64,000 nucleotides of DNA, taken from contig CAJTEX010000001.1 in the NCBI GenBank assembly GCA_910575615.1, positions 62,001 through 126,000 of the forward strand, written 5' to 3'. Below the pieces are notes generated by a model, which worked only from the letters and a program-made list of their open reading frames with translations, made no database searches and was not told where the DNA came from. Both the position numbers and the translations under genes were made by a program. The stretch's first letter is position 1. Each line of letters begins with the position of its first letter. Source of the stretch: Bacteroidales bacterium (GTDB taxonomy: Bacteria > Bacteroidota > Bacteroidia > Bacteroidales > Muribaculaceae). Shown in pieces: positions 28,724 to 37,337 of this stretch.

Positions 28724-31558
28724 TCAGAGAGCGAGGTTCTCGCGAAGCTCCGAGGGGGTCTCGCCGAAAGCCGTGCGGTAGCATTTGGTGAAATACGCCG
28801 GGGAAGAGAATCCCACCTCGTAGGCGATTTCGCTGATTGAGCGCGAGGTGGTGGTCAGCAGGTGGCGTGCCTGTTTCAGGCGCAGCTGCCTCATAAGCTC
28901 CACCGGGGTGTAGTTGGTCAGCGCCTTGATTTTGCGGTAGAACTGTGAGTGGCCCAGCCCCATCCGCGACGCGATCTGCTCGATGCTCAGTGTCGGGTTG
29001 GAGATTTCCTCCTGGAAAATCCTGAGGAAACGCGAGTAGAACTCGTTGTCGGGGTCGGCGTTGCCAACGGCGGGGAGCGCCGGGGGCTGGGGGGCTGCGT
29101 CGGATCTCTGCCTTATGGATGCCGGGGCCGGAATTGAGGCCGCCGGGCCGAGCCAGAGGTCTTTGATGCGCTTGCGGTTCTGCAGCAGGCTGCGGCAACG
29201 CGCCTTGAGCAGTTCGCCGCTGAAAGGCTTGGCGATGTAGCCGTCGGCTCCGCTCTCATACCCCTCGACGCGCTGTTGGTCGAGGCTGCAGGCGGTCAGC
29301 ATCACCACCGGGATATGGGATGTCGAAATCTCCTCTTTTATCTTGCGGCAGCACTCCAGGCCGTCCATGACCGGCATCATGATGTCGCAGATGATGATGT
29401 CAGGCACCAGCCGGGCGGCTTTTGCCAGCCCCTCGCGGCCATCGGCAGCCTGGTGTATCTCATATTCGTCGCCGAGGATGTCGACAACCAGGTCGCGGAT
29501 GTCGGTGTTGTCGTCGATGACCAGCAGCCGGGGCCGCTCGGCATCGCCGGCGGGGGTGTCGCTGTCGGCCCCTTGGCCGGAGGTGGGCGCGCTGGTGTCG
29601 ACCCTTGCCAGCTCGGCGTTGATGTCATCCTGCGATATCAGTTTGGCCGGGACCTCCGAGGTCTCAGACATATGCCTGACGGGGATGGTGACGGTGAAGA
29701 CCGAGCCTTTGCCGACCTCGCTGTCGGCCGTGATGGTGCCCTGGTGAAGCTCCACGAACGCCTTGACCAGCGACAGGCCTATGCCGGAGCCGTGGGGGCG
29801 CACCTCGTCGACCATGAAGAAGCGGTCGAAGATGTTGCCCAGGTCGTCGCTCGAGATTCCGATGCCGGTGTCGGCCACACGCAGCGTCAGATGGCGGCCG
29901 TCGCAGGTGTATGACACCCGTATCGAACCGTTGTCGGGGGTGTATTTGATGGCATTGGCGATGAGGTTGAAGATTATGCGCTCCATCTTCTCCGCGTCGA
30001 TGGCCAGGTGTATGCCCCCCTCATTGACGGGCGCGTCGAGGGTAAGCTTGATGTCGCGCCGGCGGGCCACCTCGGTGAAGGAGTCGAGCCATTCGGCCAC
30101 CGCCTTGCTGAAATCCACCTCAGTGAGGTTGAGGGCGAGCTTGCCGTTCTCGAATTTGCGGAAGTCGAGAATCTGGTTGATGAGACGCCCGAGCACTTTG
30201 AGGTTCTTGTCGGCGAGCCTGACCAGGTTGGCCTGGCGAGGTGTGAGGTTGGTGGCCGCCGAGAGCTGCGCTACTGGTTCGGCGATGAGAGTCAGGGGGG
30301 TGCGCAGGTCGTGGGAGACATTGGTGTAGAATGCCAGCTTTGACTGTATCGCCTCCTGGAGCTGGTTGTTCAGCTCCTTCTGGTTCTCGGCCAGCCGTTT
30401 CTGCTCGCGGCTCCGCTCCTCAAGCAGGCGGTTCTGCTCCATGAGTGTCTGCTGGTGGCGTTTTCGCTGCCAGTATGCCCTCAGTATCAGGAACAGTGAG
30501 AAGAACACCAGCACGAGAATCGCTATCAGGGCGTAGAAGAGAGAGGTCTGGGCCGAGTGCTTCGACCAATAATCGTCGATTCTCATTTTCAGCTCCTTCA
30601 TCTTGGCCGTCTCCTGTAGCAGCGACTGGTTCTGGAGCAGCAGGATGTCGGCGTTGGAGAGGTCGACGGCTGATGACACGGGCAGCAATGTCTCTTTCAG
30701 GTAAGGCTCCCCCTTGAGAATCGCCAGGGCGGTCTTGACCAGGCGGTGTCCCTCGGTGGGGTAGAGGAAAGTGGCGTCGATGACCGAGTCGGCGACCGCC
30801 TTGATGCCAATCTCAGGGGCCGCGTCGATGCCGATGGTCTTGATGCCGCGCAGCCCTTTCCTGCGGGCCACGATGGAGGCCCCGATGGCCATGCGGTCAT
30901 TGTGGGCGTATATCAGGTCGACATCGGGGTGGGCTGTCAGCAGCGAGTCGGCGACATGCTCGGCGTCAGACTGGTTCCAGTCGCCATAGCCGGTGGCCAC
31001 TATGGTGCCACCTCCGCGGGTGAACTCGCTGGCGAACCCCTCATGGCGTCCGGCGGCGGGTGACGAGCCTTGCAGGCCATAGATTTCAATGGCACGCGGG
31101 GAGTCGGTGGAGCGGGCGAGCATCTGCAGGGCGTAGCGTCCGGCTGCGCGTCCGATGCCTTCGTTGTCAGTGCCGATGCGGGCGGTGTAGCTGTCGCCGG
31201 TGACATCGCGGTCGAAGACAATCACCGGTATTCCCCTGTCGTAGACCTCCTTGATGACCGGGGTTATGGCCTCGGCCTCGTTGGGGGCGGCGATTATTAT
31301 GTCGAAACCGTTGTCGGCGAAATACCGGATGTCGGCGATCTGTGTTGCGTTGTCGTCGTCGGCAGATCGTATCTCCACCTCGACATCCTCGTGGAGCATC
31401 GTCTCGCGCATGACCTCGTCGTTCATCTTAGTTCGCCAGTCATCCTGGCTGCACTGCGAGATGCCGATGCGGTAGGTCTTCTGCTCGCGGCATCCCGATG
31501 ACACCACAAGCAGCAATATGGATAAGACGTAGACTGCAATCAGGTTTGTTTTCTTCAT
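28724..31558 (-). CDS. Hybrid two-component system regulator with periplasmic fructose-binding-like domain
   Basis: A 944-residue protein combining sensor and regulator. N-terminal signal/lipobox-like stretch (LLLVVSSGC), a periplasmic LacI/RbsB-type sugar-binding domain (YRIGISQCSQDDWRTKM, DRGIPVIVFDRDV; about 30-310), one membrane span near 345-365, a HisKA/HATPase kinase (FYTNVSHDLRTPLTLI, NLIANAIKYTPD, GSGIGLSLVKAFVELH), a receiver with DIIICDIMMPVMDG, and a C-terminal AraC-type DNA-binding domain. A ligand domain of this kind, rather than the beta-propeller of most hybrid systems, is known from the Bacteroides fructose sensor BT1754. It is divergent from the fructanase operon that it probably controls. 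The prophage inserted just beyond its 3' end. Confidence 0.92.
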   Translation of the reverse strand: MKKTNLIAVYVLSILLLVVSSGCREQKTYRIGISQCSQDDWRTKMNDEVMRETMLHEDVEVEIRSADDDNATQIADIRYFADNGFDIIIAAPNEAEAITPVIKEVYDRGIPVIVFDRDVTGDSYTARIGTDNEGIGRAAGRYALQMLARSTDSPRAIEIYGLQGSSPAAGRHEGFASEFTRGGGTIVATGYGDWNQSDAEHVADSLLTAHPDVDLIYAHNDRMAIGASIVARRKGLRGIKTIGIDAAPEIGIKAVADSVIDATFLYPTEGHRLVKTALAILKGEPYLKETLLPVSSAVDLSNADILLLQNQSLLQETAKMKELKMRIDDYWSKHSAQTSLFYALIAILVLVFFSLFLILRAYWQRKRHQQTLMEQNRLLEERSREQKRLAENQKELNNQLQEAIQSKLAFYTNVSHDLRTPLTLIAEPVAQLSAATNLTPRQANLVRLADKNLKVLGRLINQILDFRKFENGKLALNLTEVDFSKAVAEWLDSFTEVARRRDIKLTLDAPVNEGGIHLAIDAEKMERIIFNLIANAIKYTPDNGSIRVSYTCDGRHLTLRVADTGIGISSDDLGNIFDRFFMVDEVRPHGSGIGLSLVKAFVELHQGTITADSEVGKGSVFTVTIPVRHMSETSEVPAKLISQDDINAELARVDTSAPTSGQGADSDTPAGDAERPRLLVIDDNTDIRDLVVDILGDEYEIHQAADGREGLAKAARLVPDIIICDIMMPVMDGLECCRKIKEEISTSHIPVVMLTACSLDQQRVEGYESGADGYIAKPFSGELLKARCRSLLQNRKRIKDLWLGPAASIPAPASIRQRSDAAPQPPALPAVGNADPDNEFYSRFLRIFQEEISNPTLSIEQIASRMGLGHSQFYRKIKALTNYTPVELMRQLRLKQARHLLTTTSRSISEIAYEVGFSSPAYFTKCYRTAFGETPSELRENLAL

Positions 31559-31624
31559 AGGATGGTATGTGATGGGGGGCTGGGGCCATGCGCCATCATC
31601 CTTTGTTTAAGGTAAGAATCTCCA

Positions 31625-31632
31625 CAAAGTTA
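31625..31632 (-). promoter_or_regulatory. Promoter -7 element for hybrid regulator
   Basis: TAACTTTG on the minus strand about 67 bases upstream of the regulator start. No matching TTTG was found at the usual distance, so this is a -7 match only. Confidence 0.45.
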
Positions 31633-31739
31633 ACCAAACTTCGATTAAAAAGAGTGCATTCTGTGGCAAAATTTCAGCATTGCAGAATATTTCGCACCCT
31701 TTGCAGAGTTTTTTATACAAGGGCCTACATATAATATAT

Positions 31740-31747
31740 TAGTTTTG
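31740..31747 (+). promoter_or_regulatory. Promoter -7 element for fructan operon
   Basis: TAGTTTTG, fitting TAnnTTTG, about 37 bases before the fructanase ATG. The upstream half is weak, as is usual for promoters that need an activator; the regulator next door is the likely one. Confidence 0.5.
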
Positions 31748-31783
31748 CATCAGAAAAACATTCCCCTCGAAAATCCAATATCA

Positions 31784-33622
31784 ATGAAAAGAATCATATC
31801 AGAAGGAATAATCCTGGCGGCCGCCGCGGCCGTCTCTCTGCCTGTCTCGGCCGACACCCCCGGGGTGAAGGTGGAGCATCTCGGAGTGAACAACACCCTG
31901 GTCAGGGTCGACGGCGACGCCCGTTACCTGCTGATGCCGGTGCAGGAGGCCAACGACGACGCCCGGATCAATATCCTTGTCGACGGCAAACTTGACCGCA
32001 CCATGTATGTGCGCCTGGCAAAGTCTAAGACCGATTACATGGTGCCTTTCGACCTCACCCCCTACAAAGGGAAAAACGTGGTGTTGAACATCCTCACCTC
32101 GCAGGGGCGCACATCGGTGCGCGAGGCAAGCAACGACGCGTGCTGGAGCAACTTCGTGCTGGCCGACACGTTTGACACCGCCAACCGCGAGAAATACCGT
32201 CCGGCCTTTCACCACACCCCGCTTTACGGCTGGATGAACGACCCCAACGGAATGGTCTACAAAGACGGCGTCTGGACCCTCTGCTACCAGTGGAACCCCT
32301 ATGGGTCGAAATGGCAGAATATGACCTGGGGCCGCTCCACATCGACCGACCTGGTCAACTGGACCCACCATGACGCGGCCATACTGCCCGACGGCCTCGG
32401 CACCATCTTCTCGGGAAGCGCCGTGCTCGACCCCAAGAACACCGCCGGATTCGGCGAAAACGCCATAGTGGCCCTCTACACATCGGCCGACGCGAGCCAG
32501 ATACAGAGCATGGCCCACAGCACCGACGGCGGGGAGACATTCGTCAAGTATGCCGGCAATCCTGTGATAACCCTCGACAGCGAGGCCCGCGACCCCAACA
32601 TGTTCTGGCACGAGCCTACCGGCCAGTGGGTGCTGATGCTCGCCCATGCCCTCGAGCATGAGATGCTGGTATACACATCCCCCAACCTGCGCGACTGGAC
32701 TCTGCGCAGCGCTTTCGGCAAAGGACTCGGCGCGCAGGATGGCGTATGGGAATGCCCCGACCTGTTCGAGCTTCCGGTAGACGGCACCGACAAGAAGAAA
32801 TGGGTGCTTCTCTGCAACCTCAACCCCGGTGGCCCCTTCGGCGGGAGCGCCACACAATATTTCGTCGGTGATTTCGACGGGGCTGTCTTCACCCCCGACC
32901 TCGACGCGGAGGGGAAAGTGCCCACCAAATGGATGGACTTCGGCAAGGACCACTACGCGACCGTCTCTTTCAGCGACGCGCCTGACAACCGCCGCACGGT
33001 AATCGGCTGGATGAGCAACTGGCAGTATGCCGCCGAGGTGCCGACAATGCAGTTCCGCAGCGCAAACACGCTGCCCCGCGATGTCAGCCTCTTCACAGGC
33101 GCTGACGGCCAGCTCTATCTCGCCTCGGCCCCCTCGCCCGAGGTTGACGCGATGCGCGGGGCTGTAGTGAAGAAAGCCGGCAAGACATCCCTCTCGTCGA
33201 AGCCGCGTGAATACCGCCTCCCCACAGCCAACGACGGCATCTGCGAGATCGACCTCGACCTGGCGGCCAAAGGCGCGGCCCAGGTGACGATGACCCTGTC
33301 AAACGCCAAGGGTGACAAGGTGGTGATGACCTACGACGCGGCGGCGCGCACCCTGGCGTTTGACCGCAGGGAAAGCGGTCTGGTTGATTTCAGCCAGGAT
33401 TTCCCGGCAGTTACCGTGGCTCCGGTGCTGGGTGGCAACGACAAGCTGTCGCTGAGGATTTTCGTCGACCGCAGCTCGGTGGAGGTGTTTGGCGACGACG
33501 GTCAGATGGCCATGACCAACCTTGTGTTCCCCCAGGAACCTTACACCACCCTCTCAGTATCCGCCCAGGGGAAGGCCGACATGGCTTCCCTGGCCATCTA
33601 CGGGCTGAACCCGTCCAAATGA
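31784..33622 (+). CDS. GH32 fructanase (levanase/inulinase type)
   Basis: The start is ATG 31784, which opens a signal peptide (MKRIISEGIILAAAAAVSLP, then VSADTP) and lies beyond the promoter; the frame runs 13 codons further back. The 612-residue enzyme has an N-terminal beta domain, then a GH32 five-blade propeller with the nucleophile motif GWMNDPNGM, RDPNMFWHEP and the acid/base motif WECPDLFEL, and a C-terminal beta-sandwich (RIFVDRSSVEVFGDDG). It hydrolyses beta-fructosyl links in levan, inulin or sucrose outside the cytoplasm. It heads an operon with a transporter and fructokinase. Confidence 0.93.
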   Translation: MKRIISEGIILAAAAAVSLPVSADTPGVKVEHLGVNNTLVRVDGDARYLLMPVQEANDDARINILVDGKLDRTMYVRLAKSKTDYMVPFDLTPYKGKNVVLNILTSQGRTSVREASNDACWSNFVLADTFDTANREKYRPAFHHTPLYGWMNDPNGMVYKDGVWTLCYQWNPYGSKWQNMTWGRSTSTDLVNWTHHDAAILPDGLGTIFSGSAVLDPKNTAGFGENAIVALYTSADASQIQSMAHSTDGGETFVKYAGNPVITLDSEARDPNMFWHEPTGQWVLMLAHALEHEMLVYTSPNLRDWTLRSAFGKGLGAQDGVWECPDLFELPVDGTDKKKWVLLCNLNPGGPFGGSATQYFVGDFDGAVFTPDLDAEGKVPTKWMDFGKDHYATVSFSDAPDNRRTVIGWMSNWQYAAEVPTMQFRSANTLPRDVSLFTGADGQLYLASAPSPEVDAMRGAVVKKAGKTSLSSKPREYRLPTANDGICEIDLDLAAKGAAQVTMTLSNAKGDKVVMTYDAAARTLAFDRRESGLVDFSQDFPAVTVAPVLGGNDKLSLRIFVDRSSVEVFGDDGQMAMTNLVFPQEPYTTLSVSAQGKADMASLAIYGLNPSK

Positions 33623-33653
33623 GAAAACAACAGACCTTGAAAAATATTAATCC

Positions 33654-34844
33654 ATGGAATCCGCAAAAGCCATGACCGCAACACGCAAAACCTCTCTGAT
33701 GCAGTTCATCCCCGTGATGCTCTGCTTCTTCGCTATGGGCTTCGTCGACCTTGTCGGCACCGCCTCCAATTATGTGCAGAAAGACCTCGGGCTGACCGAC
33801 TCGCAGGCCAACCTCTTCCCCTCGCTGGTGTTCTTCTGGTTCCTGATATTCTCGGTTCCGACCGGAATGCTGATGAACCGCATCGGCCGCAAGAAGACGG
33901 TATTGATCTCGCTCGTTGTCACCGCCCTCTCGCTGGTGATACCCCTGACCGGCGACGGCTACTTCACGATGCTGGCCGCTTTCTCGCTCCTGGGCATCGG
34001 CAACGCCATCATGCAGACCTCGCTCAACCCGCTGGTGTCTAACCTCATCAGCAATGACAAACTCGCCTCGACCCTGACCTTCGGCCAGTTTGTCAAGGCC
34101 ATCGCCTCGTTCCTCGCCCCGATTCTCGCCGCCTGGGGAGCGACCACCTACCTGCCCACATTCGGGCTTGGCTGGAGGGCGATGTTTGTGATTTTCGCCA
34201 TCGTCAGCTTCCTGTCTGTGTCGGCCCTGGCCGCCACCCCCATCGAGGAGGAGCGCCCTGACAAGGCATCGGGCGTGATGGAGTGTCTCAAGCTCCTGGG
34301 CCGCCCCTTCATCCTGCTCTGCTTCATCGGCATCATGTGTCATGTCGGCATCGATGTCGGCACCAACACCACCGCCCCAAAAATCATCATGGAGCGTCTT
34401 GGCCTCCCGCTTGAAGACGCGAGCTTCGCCACAGGGCTGTATTTCATCTTCCGCACCGCCGGATGTTTCCTCGGCGCGTTCCTGCTCCGCGTCATGTCGC
34501 CCAGGATTTTCTTCGGCATCAGCGTGGTGATGATGCTCGTGGCCATGGGGCTGCTGCTGGCCGGTGAATCGCTCCTCCTTATCTATGTCGGCATCGCGAT
34601 GGTGGGCGTCGGCAACTCCAACATCTTCTCGGTGATTTTCGCCCAGGCCCTCAATGCCTCCCCCTCGGAGAAGAATGAGGTCTCCGGCCTCATGATCATG
34701 GGGCTCTTCGGAGGCACCGTCTTCCCGCTGGCCATGGGTTACGCCGCCGACGCTATCGGCGCGCAGGCCGGTGCGGTCGCCGTGATGGGGCTGGGTGTGG
34801 TCTACCTGCTCTATTACACATTGAAAATCAAGACCGCCAGATAA
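33654..34844 (+). CDS. MFS sugar transporter, FucP-like
   Basis: A 396-residue protein with about 12 membrane spans, beginning with SLMQFIPVMLCFFAMGFVDL and carrying the family motif LMNRIGRKKTVL between spans two and three and a NPLVSNLI segment. It resembles the fucose/glucose/fructose proton symporters used in Bacteroides fructan loci to import fructose. The gene lies 31 bases after the fructanase and 34 before the fructokinase, so it most likely brings in fructose freed in the periplasm. Substrate is inferred from context. Confidence 0.87.
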   Translation: MESAKAMTATRKTSLMQFIPVMLCFFAMGFVDLVGTASNYVQKDLGLTDSQANLFPSLVFFWFLIFSVPTGMLMNRIGRKKTVLISLVVTALSLVIPLTGDGYFTMLAAFSLLGIGNAIMQTSLNPLVSNLISNDKLASTLTFGQFVKAIASFLAPILAAWGATTYLPTFGLGWRAMFVIFAIVSFLSVSALAATPIEEERPDKASGVMECLKLLGRPFILLCFIGIMCHVGIDVGTNTTAPKIIMERLGLPLEDASFATGLYFIFRTAGCFLGAFLLRVMSPRIFFGISVVMMLVAMGLLLAGESLLLIYVGIAMVGVGNSNIFSVIFAQALNASPSEKNEVSGLMIMGLFGGTVFPLAMGYAADAIGAQAGAVAVMGLGVVYLLYYTLKIKTAR

Positions 34845-34878
34845 TCAAACAACCAACATAAAACCATATAACACTGTC

Positions 34879-35757
34879 ATGAAAGACATCGTAGTAGGAA
34901 TGGGGGAGGCCCTTTGGGACGTTCTTCCCGAAGGAAAGAAAATCGGTGGCGCGCCCGCCAACTTCGCATACCATGTGTCGCAGTTCGGGCTTCCCAGCTG
35001 CGTGGTCAGCGCGGTGGGTGGCGACCCGCTCGGGAAGGAGATTCTGGAGAATTTCACCTCCAAGGGACTCAACCATCTCATCGAGGAGGTGCCATATCCG
35101 ACAGGCACGGTGCAGGTAGAAATCGACCCCGCCGGAGTGCCCCAGTATGAAATCAAGGAGAATGTGGCATGGGACAACATCCCCTACACTGCGCGCCTCG
35201 AACAGCTGGCCGAGCGCACCAAGGCTGTCTGCTTCGGTTCGCTGGCCCAGCGCAACGTGGTGTCGCGCAACACCATCAACCGTTTCCTCGACGCCATGCC
35301 CCAGGGTGATGACCGCCTCGTGGTGTTTGATGTCAACCTCCGCCAGGGATTCTACACCAAGGAGATTCTCTGCAACTCCATGACACGCTGCAACATCCTC
35401 AAGATAAATGATGAGGAGCTTATCACGGTGAGCCGCATGTTTGGCTATCCCGGCATCGACCTGCAGGACAAGTGCTGGATTCTGCTTGGCAAATACAACC
35501 TGAAGATGCTCATTCTCACCTGCGGCATCAATGGCAGCTACGTCTTCACCCCCGGCAATGTGTCGTTCCAGCCCACCCCCAAGGTGGAGGTGGCCGACAC
35601 CGTGGGCGCGGGCGACTCCTTCACCGCCGCTTTCATCGCCAGCGTCCTCAAGGAAATGCCTGTGGCAGAGGCCCATCGCAAGGCTGTGGCCACCTCGGCA
35701 TTTGTCTGCACCCACAAGGGGGCCATGCCCATCCTCCCCAAGGAACTTACCGAATGA
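34879..35757 (+). CDS. Fructokinase, PfkB family
   Basis: A 292-residue ribokinase-fold sugar kinase. The N-terminus VVGMGEALWDVLPEGKKIGGAPANFAYHVSQ (shown as GEALWDVLPEGKKIGG and APANFAYHVSQ) carries the sugar-binding GGAPANFA motif; the C-terminal signature DTVGAGDSFTAAFIA holds the catalytic Asp and anion hole. It phosphorylates cytosolic fructose to fructose-6-phosphate, linking the operon to glycolysis. Third gene of the fructan operon. The length is typical. Confidence 0.93.
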   Translation: MKDIVVGMGEALWDVLPEGKKIGGAPANFAYHVSQFGLPSCVVSAVGGDPLGKEILENFTSKGLNHLIEEVPYPTGTVQVEIDPAGVPQYEIKENVAWDNIPYTARLEQLAERTKAVCFGSLAQRNVVSRNTINRFLDAMPQGDDRLVVFDVNLRQGFYTKEILCNSMTRCNILKINDEELITVSRMFGYPGIDLQDKCWILLGKYNLKMLILTCGINGSYVFTPGNVSFQPTPKVEVADTVGAGDSFTAAFIASVLKEMPVAEAHRKAVATSAFVCTHKGAMPILPKELTE

Positions 35758-35843
35758 CCTTTTTCATCATATCTCCTGCATAAGACACGATGATATGGCG
35801 CGCTGTGACTTCTACGGCGCGTCATCCTCCCTCCCACAAGACT

Positions 35844-35884
35844 CCCGCCGCGGTTGGCCATAACCAACCCGGCGGGCTGTTTGT
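35844..35884 (+). terminator. Rho-independent terminator of fructan operon
   Basis: CCCGCCG-CGGTTGG and CCAACC-CGGCGGG form a long stem with loop CCATAA, followed by CTGTTTGTTTT. It lies about 90 bases after the fructokinase stop. Confidence 0.75.
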
Positions 35885-35920
35885 TTTCGATGAAGAACAA
35901 ACCTGTAAAACAACATAGCC

Positions 35921-36327
35921 ATGGCTTACGACATTTAAGAAATCGAGGGCATAGGAAAAGCTTATGCCGACAAACTGCGCCAGATAGGGATAGACACCAC
36001 CGGGCAGCTCCTCGCCCAGGGGCCATACCCAAAGGGAGGGAGGAAATCGCGGAGGCCACAGTAATCTCCCCGAAACTGGTGCTGAAATGGGTCAATCACG
36101 CCGACCTGTTCCGCATAAAAGGGGTGTCCGGCCAGTTCGCCGAACTGCTTGAGGCTTCGGGAGTCGACACCGGCAAGGAGTTGCGCCACCGCGTCGCGAC
36201 CAACCTCCATGGCCGCCTCGTCGAGGTTAACGGCCAGAAGGGCCTGTGCAACCGCGTCCCCTCCGGATCTGAGGTCGAGAAGATGGTCGTCCAGGCCAAG
36301 GAATTGCCCCCTATGGTAACCTGCTGA
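35921..36327 (+). pseudogene. Broken DUF4332 (helix-hairpin-helix) protein gene
   Basis: ATG 35921 starts MAYDI, then meets TAA at codon six. The frame continues EIEGIGKAYADKLRQIGI and TTGQLLAQG, then shifts near 36029-36045 into the frame that reads EEIAEATVISPKLVLKWVNH and ADLFRIKGVSGQFAELLEAS, ending VVQAKELPPMVTC at 36327. Together they match a DUF4332 protein, with two helix-hairpin-helix motifs of the kind that bind DNA. A nonsense codon plus a frameshift indicate decay. The gene lies alone between terminators. Confidence 0.75.
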
Positions 36328-36378
36328 CATCTCAAACGGTTGATGCCCAGTCGTTAATCCAGGCTCGACCCGCAACGT

Positions 36379-36412
36379 CCCCTCCCCGGATTCAAAAAAG
36401 GGAGGGGGCGTA
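36379..36412 (+). terminator. CCCCTCCC/GGGAGGGG hairpin
   Basis: The stem CCCCTCCCC...GGGAGGGGG has an A-rich loop and is followed by TATAATATTAATG. It lies after the DUF4332 pseudogene and before the capsule locus. Confidence 0.5.
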
Positions 36413-36471
36413 TAATATTAATGACAAAAATGCGTTAAACTTATTGAACCAATGTTGTACTGATTCCTGAA

Positions 36472-37284
36472 ATGAATTTCCGCATATATTTACTTGCGAT
36501 GGTGGCCGGGGCCGCCCTTGTGCTTCTCGGCTCTTGCAGCTCGTCGAAGAGCAACCTCGCTTATTTCCGCGACATCACATCTGAGACAGAGGTAGTGAAA
36601 CTGCCCCCCGTGGAGCCAATCAAGATAGCTCCCGATGATGAGCTGTTTATCACCGTCACCTCCTCGGAGGCTGCCGCCACCGCCCATTTCAACCTCCCCT
36701 CCACCAACCCCGCAACCCAGAAAGACCTCAACATCTACCAGTCTCCCCGTCAGCTGACATATATCGTCAACTCCAGGGGCGACATCAGTTTCCCGCAGCT
36801 CGGCACACTGCATGTGGCCGGGATGACCACCGAGCAGCTCCAGGCCGACCTGATGTCGCGGATTTCAAAGTGGGTGGAGGACCCGACTGTCTCTGTCAGG
36901 CTGCTCAACTACCGTGTCAACGTGCTGGGAGAGGTCAACCGCCCCGGAGCCATACTGGTCAACGCCAACCGCTACACCATCCTCGACGCGCTGGCCGACG
37001 CCGGCGACATGACCCCCTACGGCGAGCGGCAGGATGTGTTGCTCATCCGCGAGGAGAACGGCAACCAGAAGCGTGTCTTGCTCGACATTACATCCTCCGA
37101 CCTCCTTACTTCGGAGTATTATTATCTTCAACCCAACGATTACATCTACGTCAAGCCCAACAAGGTCAGGGAAGGCAACGCCAAGTATGACTCAAACAAG
37201 AGCTACAAGCTGTCGATGATCTCGACCGTAGTCAGCGCCTCCTCGGTGATCGCGTCGCTGATAATAGCCCTCGCGGTGAAATGA
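36472..37284 (+). CDS. Polysaccharide export lipoprotein, Wza/BexD-like
   Basis: A 270-residue outer-membrane protein. A lipoprotein signal (MVAGAALVLLGSCSSS, Cys about 22) is followed by the poly-export domain (KIAPDDELFITVTSSE, YIVNSRGDISFPQLGTLHVAG) and one SLBB-like domain (YRVNVLGEVNRPGAILVNANR). A hydrophobic C-terminal segment (STVVSASSVIASLIIALAV) is typical of the Bacteroidetes type, probably spanning the outer membrane. It forms the channel for capsule or exopolysaccharide and pairs with the Wzc-like kinase 53 bases downstream. First gene of the locus. Confidence 0.92.
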   Translation: MNFRIYLLAMVAGAALVLLGSCSSSKSNLAYFRDITSETEVVKLPPVEPIKIAPDDELFITVTSSEAAATAHFNLPSTNPATQKDLNIYQSPRQLTYIVNSRGDISFPQLGTLHVAGMTTEQLQADLMSRISKWVEDPTVSVRLLNYRVNVLGEVNRPGAILVNANRYTILDALADAGDMTPYGERQDVLLIREENGNQKRVLLDITSSDLLTSEYYYLQPNDYIYVKPNKVREGNAKYDSNKSYKLSMISTVVSASSVIASLIIALAVK

Positions 37285-37337
37285 ACCACTGACCCTGTCA
37301 CACGCCTCACGGCAAGCTTAACCGATTTCCTCACGCA

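Noticed and set aside
31799..32953. Leftward 384-codon open frame inside the fructanase gene
   Set aside because: Shadow of a GC-rich coding sequence; the GH32 motifs on the other strand are unambiguous.
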